A stretch of DNA of 64,000 nt from Colletotrichum lupini (lineage: Eukaryota; Ascomycota; Sordariomycetes; Glomerellales; Glomerellaceae): the NCBI RefSeq assembly GCF_023278565.1, contig NC_064676.1, positions 2,852,001-2,916,000 of the forward strand, given 5' to 3'. The position numbers and the translations under genes were made by a program. The notes beneath the pieces are model-generated. The model did no database searches. It had not been told where the DNA came from and worked only from the letters and a program-made list of their open reading frames with translations. Below, in pieces: positions 60,384-64,000 of this stretch. The first letter of the stretch is position 1. Every line of letters begins with the position of its first letter.

Positions 60384-62087
60384 TCAAGTCGCCGCTGCCG
60401 GCTGTGGACTGTTCGCCGCTGCCGGTTCCGATGGGGAGGTGGCGGCCTCGGCGGGGGCGGCAGCTTCAGGCGAAACGGGGTCCGGAGGCACAGAATCTTC
60501 CTTCTCAGGCTTACGTCCAGTAATATAGAATCTGGTCAGAGACGGGTTAGTAACGGTCTATGACCCCCATGAGATTAAAACAGTGTGTGAAAGAGCCATG
60601 TGGGAATGAGGGTAGTGCTTACACAGGCCAGTAAGCGTGAATATTTTTATCCTTAATATCCTTCCGGACTTCCATGAGGAAGACCTCGACCTCGCTGCGA
60701 GACCAGTCGTGGCCGCGGGTCAACGCAGCCATGGAGAATCCTTCGAGACCCGTGAGCATGTTCTCGCAGTTCCAGATGCCGATTTCTTTCCACTTATGTT
60801 CCTTCGGCCACGAGTTGCTGGGCCACTTCGTCACCGTCATTTGGACGTCGGCGAAGCCAGCCTCCACCATGACATCTTTCAGCGGAGGAACTTTGGCAAA
60901 AGGGCGTCCAAATTTCTCTGAAGCCTCCTGGAGTAAGGCTGCCCATCTGAGCAGTGCAGAATCGGGTTTCAGCGTTCCATCGTCGGAGGTTGGGGCAAGG
61001 TCGATTTCTTGCAGTTCGACCCACCCACCTGGCTCGAGGTTACTTTGGGTTGTGTCTTGTTAGCTATCTATATTTCTCCAGGCAGTTTTATCGGAAAATG
61101 AGACAAGAATTGTCCTCACTCGTAGCACTTCTTCAGATAATTTGCCCAACTGCTGATGCCTGAAGTGATGACTCTGCTATGAATGTACTGGAAAGGTCGC
61201 GAGTACAACCACGGGTCTTCAGCATCGTCGACTTCGAATCGAACGTTGGGAGGTACACTGTAAGAACTCATCAGTCTCTGCTTTCGGGAAGTACATTGGG
61301 GTTGATCCGTACTAGGTAGGTAGTGTTGGAGACAAGTCAAAGGCAAGGACCTGTAAAGATATTTACGTCAGTTATAATTCGAACTTCCTTGTTCCCCGCT
61401 TGATTATGCAATTGTCTGTATGGAGCTGAGCTGAGGGAATGCTTGCCTCCGATTCTGGGTGCTCGTCTCCAAAGTCAAGAGCCCAGATACCGCTGCCGGT
61501 GCCCACATCGAGAACTCGCCCGACCTTGGCACCAGGTTGACAGGGTGGAGCAACACCGAGATTGTTGTCGGTGACAAGAAGCCACATTGAATGGGTCAAA
61601 TCTGGACGCATCGTAAATGAGAAGAAACATCATGGGGAGGTATTCTTTGGCTCATACGTACCCAGTCTCTCCAGCTCTCTGTCGTCGTTGGGAATGATGT
61701 ACGCTACTTTTGAGTCAAAGGTGCTGCGCAATCAAGTAAGTTACGTAAATGGACCTACTTCCATCTTTGTACCGGTGGTAGGTTCTGCCATTCTCCTGTC
61801 GATACTCGAGAATGGACTCCCGAAGGCTGGTGCTTGACGAAGCCACACTCTAAATCAACAAAACGGCGTTCAGCAAGATTTCTTGTAGGCTTAAGTGAAG
61901 GCAGCGAATCAAGCATACAACGAGGACCCTTAACTTACACTTCCAATTTCTGACTGTGAGTCTCCTTGAACTGAGTCCTCCGGCTTTGAGGAGTGTTAGG
62001 ACTTGTCTAAAGAATGACTTCATGTTCGTGATGGCATACCTCTTCTTGATCGACGGCAAGCAAAACTGGTTCGTTGTCTTGGGACAT
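60384..62087 (-). CDS. LaeA-like S-adenosylmethionine-dependent methyltransferase
   Basis: Nine exons give 374 residues: 62087-62040, 61983-61939, 61849-61759, 61703-61662, 61601-61447, 61350-61313, 61257-61120, 61042-60623 and 60531-60384. The N-terminus is short and acidic (MSQDNEPVLLAVDQEE), followed by LRESILEYRQENGRTYHRYK and DGTYIIPNDDRELERLDLTH. The SAM-binding motif I is GRVLDVGTGSGIWALDFGDE (DVGTGSG at 107-113), then VLAFDLSPTLPTYVPPNVRF. The C-terminal half has NLEPGGWVELQEIDLAP and KFGRPFAKVPPLKD, with YWPVFYITGRKP near the end. This is the standard LaeA-like architecture. The intron after ESE starts with GC (AG|GCAAGC), a GC-AG intron. A Pro/Ala-rich tail of about 30 residues ends the protein. 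LaeA relatives are linked to regulation of secondary metabolism; many paralogues have unknown targets. Confidence 0.9.
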
Positions 62088-63399
62088 GTTGCACGTTCTG
62101 AAGTCAACTATTTCCGAACTCAACGGGAAAGATTGCTGATGAGAGACTACAGAACACAGCGCGATATCGGATTGCCAATAAGCTATAAACTGTGATAATA
62201 ATCGAAGTTGGCGCGGGGGGAAGCAACTGTTTTGTGGCGAGAACAGAAGAGCTTATGCGAACCCCTCTTCGTGGCCAGAGTACGCTGCGAAACCAACAGG
62301 CAAACACGCATATGCACCTCGGCGGTGCATTTCTCTCATTGCAGAAATTTGTGGACCTATAGGATTCGCGGTCGAATGAGATCTTGGGGGATTGAAGCGT
62401 TAATGACAGCTGGAGGCAGATATCTCCAACCGAAGGGTTGCGTTGGTGACCGGGATACTAGTTTCTGGGAACCCAGAATCGGAAAGAGATCCGTATCCGC
62501 GGCACAGGTGCTCATCCACATTTGCTGCCAAGGCGAAGACTCGGCAAACAACAATGACGGACCTTGTTTTCGTTCCACGATAAATTTAATGCGGTATAAG
62601 GCCATGTAGTCGCGGCACGCTGAGGGCTTGAGACATACCAGTGTTCAGTCCAGGTCAAGACGAGAACAGAGAACGCCATAGACCTGAATGCTTTCCCAAG
62701 AGCACAAGGGTGCTAACATGCGGTCACGAGATCTGCGCACCAGCACAGGGTGATAGCATAATAGGCTCTTGTGCGAAATGTGACCTTTTGCTTTTCATGT
62801 ACTTGCCATTGACTTCTGAATCCGGCTTGCTATTCGTGGAGTACAAGGCATCACATCCCTGCGATGCCCCAGGATGGACCTAGACTAAGGCAACTAGAGC
62901 CTAGATCCCGTCCCGAATGCAAGATTTGCTCAACAACATGAGGCTTGGGAATCAAGATATCGAAGGAAAACGCTTTTGTGTATACATTATCTTCTTAAAA
63001 GAACAGCGACTTACATCTGTTGTTGAATAAGTTAAGTCACACACTATCATATTCAGCATTCTTCTCTTATCGGTACTTAAGTCTGCCTTCAGCACTATCC
63101 TTGTTTCCCAACTGGGAGTGAACCCTCCAGATCTACATATGGATTGGAGAATTCATCTCGAGTAACGAGACCGTCAATTTTTGATTGCAAGTTACGGGTC
63201 CCGCTTGCCGAATTCCTCGTTAAAAACGGACAGCCCTGTGGACGCAAGTCTGTGAAGTTGAAGGTGCGCATACTGGATGTAAGACCGTTCCTCTCGAATT
63301 CCTTATTTCCATCGACTTCACGGGCCTATCAGTGGAGCCTAAGTCAGAGTCGGAAGAAACAGAGGCCATAGTGGAAATCAGGCGCCGAGTACCCACCAA
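62088..63399. other. Spacer between two methyltransferase genes
   Basis: This 1.3-kb region lies upstream of the first methyltransferase and downstream of the second. Short frames (62208-62609 on either strand, and 63144-63371) have no motif. No RNA gene was recognised. Confidence 0.5.
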
Positions 63400-64000
63400 C
63401 TAATATGGTTTGCGTCCGATGATGCAATACCTGGGTCGAGTCAACATCATAACGCATATCTGATTGCTGAGAATGCTTACGCTGGCCACCATGCATGGAT
63501 GGTCCTATCCTGGATATTGTCCCGCACATCAACGAGAAAGTCTTCAACCTCGGTGGGCGTCCATTTTAGGGCGCGCGTCAAAGCCGCCATTGTGAAGCCT
63601 TCAAGGCCGCCAGAAACGTTCTCGCCATGCCACATACCAATTTCTTTACACTTTAGGTCTTTAGGCCAAGTGTTAGTAGGCCACTTGCATAGACTGAGCG
63701 ACACATCCACAAATCCAACCTCCACAAGTAGGTCCTTCAGTGGCGGGATATCGACGTAGGGGCGGCCGAACTTCTCTGATGCCTCAAGTAGAAGACTACA
63801 CCATCTCATCAAAGGATGCTCGGGTGTGAGGGTGCCATCGTCTGATCGCGGAAAGAGATCGAACTCTTGTAATTCAATCCATCCACCAGGTTCAAGATTA
63901 CTATATTTCCCCTTGTCAATGTGTAACTCATGCTTGAGGTTATTTAATTTCCGGCACAGTTCACTGGTAAGCCTGAGGTGTATAGACTCACTCAAAACAG
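63400..64000 (-). CDS. Second LaeA-like methyltransferase, cut by the window edge
   Basis: The 3' part of a paralogue of the preceding gene. Visible exons are 64000-63992 (the last nine bases of an exon), 63900-63481 and 63430-63400. The large exon is 420 bases, exactly as in the neighbour, with no gaps in the alignment and about 60 per cent identity by eye. It reads NLEPGGWIELQEFDLFP, KFGRPYVDIPPLKD, KCKEIGMWHGENVSGGLEGF and IHAWWPA. The final intron falls in the same codon as in the neighbour and leads to YCIIGRKPY and a stop, so this copy lacks the Pro/Ala-rich tail. The SAM-binding half lies beyond the window. Nothing seen indicates a pseudogene. Confidence 0.88.

Noticed and set aside
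56954..64000. A complete secondary-metabolite cluster
   Set aside because: LaeA-like methyltransferases and a carboxylesterase alone are not enough; no synthase, P450 or dedicated transporter is visible in the window.
1..64000. CRISPR arrays, integrated viruses or intact transposons
   Set aside because: No regularly spaced repeats, no terminal repeats with target duplications and no transposase, reverse transcriptase or integrase motifs were seen in any frame.

Overview
The window is nuclear DNA from a filamentous ascomycete (Pezizomycotina, most likely a Sordariomycete). The evidence is short GT-AG introns of about 50-200 bp, GC-rich coding frames, intergenic spaces of 0.3-12 kb, and families confined to or typical of these fungi: a PRO1-type Zn2Cys6 regulator, LaeA-like methyltransferases, a WSC-domain wall protein and a mitochondrial carrier that closely resembles TPC1. 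No rRNA, CRISPR array, prophage or intact transposon was seen. Sixteen protein genes are supported, one of them cut by the right edge, and gene models were built by joining exons by hand at splice sites that keep frame and family motifs.

Left part (1-22 kb): a cysteine-rich single-pass membrane protein (minus) and a PRO1/RosA/NosA-like transcription factor (minus), separated by 5.6 kb without a gene. A 12.3-kb gene-free stretch then separates the transcription factor from a divergently transcribed SAM-PH scaffold protein. Middle part (22-45 kb): housekeeping genes. These are a superoxide-dismutase-like mitoribosomal protein, a conserved unknown protein, the thiamine pyrophosphate carrier, a nucleoside hydrolase, and a head-to-head pair of the splicing factor RED and the translesion polymerase REV1. 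A small WSC-domain GPI-type wall protein lies convergent to REV1. Between the carrier and the hydrolase lie a possible relic of a small secreted protein gene and a degenerate tRNA-like pol III unit.

Right part (46-64 kb): a 166-residue unknown protein, a large F-box/WD-like protein ending in a polybasic-CaaX-like tail, a membrane-anchored type-B carboxylesterase, a predicted 100-residue tail-anchored protein, and two LaeA-like methyltransferase genes in tandem. This end has the most accessory character: the methyltransferases are recent-looking paralogues with shared intron positions. The carboxylesterase next to them could point to a specialised-metabolism neighbourhood continuing past the right edge, but no backbone synthase is visible here.

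No clearly new biological system can be proved from this window. The best leads are the CaaX-tailed F-box protein, the tandem LaeA-like pair, the three CCxxGxxC repeats of the first membrane protein, the large gene-free interval next to the developmental regulator, and the pol III-like remnant.
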